A stretch of DNA of 64,000 nt from Longimicrobiales bacterium (GTDB taxonomy: Bacteria > Gemmatimonadota > Gemmatimonadetes > Longimicrobiales > Gaopeijiaceae): contig OX638356.1 of assembly GCA_951813395.1 (NCBI GenBank), positions 2,678,501-2,742,500 on the forward strand. Reading direction: 5' to 3'. Shown piece after piece: positions 62,776 to 64,000 of the stretch; within the stretch, counting starts at the first letter, position 1; the number at the start of each line of letters is the position of its first letter. The notes beneath the pieces are model-generated. The model was given only the letters and a program-made list of their open reading frames with translations. It searched no databases and was not told the origin of the DNA. Position numbers and translations under genes: made by a program.

Positions 62776-64000
62776 ATGAATATTCGATCGAGACACGACG
62801 GGACATCCCGGTGGGGGACAACGCACCGTTGGCTCGCGGGCGCGGCGCTGTTGCTGGCGCTTCCGCTCGCGGCCTGCGACACATTGCTGGAGATCGACGC
62901 ACCCAGCCGGGTCAGGGCCGACGATCTGGCCAATCCCGACAACGCGCCGCTACTGGTCGCCAGCGCGGTCGCGGACTTCGAGTGCGCCTTCAGCGAATGG
63001 GTGGCGGCCGGGGGCCTGATGGGCAACGAACTGGTGGACGGCCAGCTCGCGGCGCGCATGTGGCCCTACGACCGCCGCAGCTTCGAGGAATCGGGCGGGG
63101 TCTACGCGAACTTCACCTGCGCGGACGCCGACCCCGGCGTCTACACGACGCTGTCGACCGCCCGCTGGGCGGCGGACAACGCGCTGGGTGTCTCGCAGGA
63201 GGTCGGCGACGCGGAACTCATTGCCACGTCCGCTGCCTACTCCGGGTACGCGCACCTGCTGCTGGGCGAGGCCATGTGCTCGGCCGCCGTGGACGGGGGG
63301 CCCGAGCTGACGCCGCAGCAGATGTTCGCCCTCGCGGAAGAGAAGTTCAGCATGGCCGCCAGCGAGGGACCGCCTGACATTGCGAACATGGCCATGGTGG
63401 GCCGGGCCCGCGCCCGCCTGAACCAGGGGAACATCTCGGGCGCCGCCTCCGATGCGGCCCAGGTGCCGGCGGGGTTCGTTCGCAACGCGCACTTCAGTTC
63501 CGCGTCCTTCCGCTCCTCGAACAGGATCTGGACGCTCAACAACCGCGACGAGAGGATGAGCGTGGAGCGCGTCTTCTGGAACCTCGACTACATGGGCACG
63601 CCCGATCCGCGCGTGACGGTCGTCGACCAGGGACGCACCGCCGCCTCGGACGACCTGACCCCGCTCTGGACGCAGCAGAAGTACCCCGCCCAGGACAGCC
63701 CGATGCCGATCGCCCGCTACGCGGAGGCGCAGCTGATCATGGCCGAGGCCGCCGGCGGCCAGACGGCAGTGGACATCATCAACCAGCTGCACGCCGGGGC
63801 CGGCTTGCCGATGTTCGAGGGCGGAAGCGACGCCGAGATCCGCGCGCAGCTGATTCAGGAGCGTAACCGCGAACTGTTCCTGGAGGGGCAGCACTTCTAT
63901 ACCAAGATCCGCCTTGGCCTGCCCTTTTCGCCTCCTCCGGGCGAGGTCTTCCAGGAGGGTTCGGGTCCGAAGGGCGGATTCTACGGCAGCACGACCTGCC
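62776..64000 (+). CDS. RagB/SusD-family lipoprotein (incomplete at window edge)
   Basis: About 408 codons are visible from ATG 62776 (GGAGGAAG upstream) to the window end without a stop. The lipobox is L-A-A-C near residue 36, followed by D-T-L-L-E-I-D-A-P-S-R. The C-terminal helix R-N-R-E-L-F-L-E-G-Q-H-F is present. By comparison with the SusD at 5-1276, both have a G-S/N-T-T-C near the end, so only a few dozen codons should be missing. It partners the SusC immediately upstream. Confidence 0.9.
   Translation, partial: MNIRSRHDGTSRWGTTHRWLAGAALLLALPLAACDTLLEIDAPSRVRADDLANPDNAPLLVASAVADFECAFSEWVAAGGLMGNELVDGQLAARMWPYDRRSFEESGGVYANFTCADADPGVYTTLSTARWAADNALGVSQEVGDAELIATSAAYSGYAHLLLGEAMCSAAVDGGPELTPQQMFALAEEKFSMAASEGPPDIANMAMVGRARARLNQGNISGAASDAAQVPAGFVRNAHFSSASFRSSNRIWTLNNRDERMSVERVFWNLDYMGTPDPRVTVVDQGRTAASDDLTPLWTQQKYPAQDSPMPIARYAEAQLIMAEAAGGQTAVDIINQLHAGAGLPMFEGGSDAEIRAQLIQERNRELFLEGQHFYTKIRLGLPFSPPPGEVFQEGSGPKGGFYGSTTC

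Overview
The window is GC-rich, densely packed DNA from a free-living or host-associated bacterium. Its gene content includes SusC/SusD-type outer-membrane pairs, a Tricorn-like S41 protease, CocE-type hydrolases, M16 and M28 peptidases, six-bladed beta-propeller lipoproteins, a 'choice-of-anchor B' protein, PadR and TRAP transporters. This mix resembles Gemmatimonadota, an inference from family content only. No rRNA or tRNA gene was recognised.

Layout. (1) 1-15.4 kb is a secreted peptide/nutrient scavenging region: SusD lipoprotein, CocE hydrolase, Tricorn-like protease, HEAT-like protein, HigBA toxin-antitoxin pair, active/inactive M16 peptidase pair, PadR regulator with membrane protein, duplicated-domain lipoprotein, Tat-exported aldo/keto reductase. 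(2) 15.4-18.5 kb holds a gene remnant, a double TGTAA-N8-TTACA box and a large FG-GAP/anchor-B secreted protein. (3) 18.6-38.5 kb is a defence island: AbiTii-like gene, a type I restriction-modification locus (hsdM, two AbiEi regulators, hsdS, a two-gene serine-protease insert, hsdR), then a compact five-gene minus-strand cassette. (4) 38.8-43.3 kb has beta-propeller proteins, a K+ channel and an FG-GAP protein. (5) 43.4-59.4 kb carries two TRAP transporter operons, one with SDR and KatG, the other with enoyl-CoA hydratase, CaiB-type CoA transferase, CocE hydrolase and MscS. An M28 peptidase and an SRPBCC protein lie between them. (6) 59.7-64 kb has a SusC/SusD pair that runs off the end.

The type I system is broken. 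An IS3-family element (21393-22878) sits in hsdM with a 3-bp CAC target duplication, and removing it restores one 724-codon frame. The same locus carries other recombination scars: a second hsdM 3' fragment, a 41-codon stub resembling an AbiEii toxin start, and a partial duplicate of the hsdR 5' end flanking the protease insert.

The most interesting candidate system is 31282-38468. It comprises a protein with a ScoMcrA-like head domain and an unassigned C-terminus, an N6-adenine methyltransferase, a protein with two GHKL ATPase domains (MORC/Hsp90-like at the N-terminus, histidine-kinase-like at the C-terminus), a receiver-domain protein with an unassigned output region, and an unrecognised protein. 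The last four genes overlap by 4-8 bp. The set looks like a restriction-modification or defence operon controlled by a phosphorelay.
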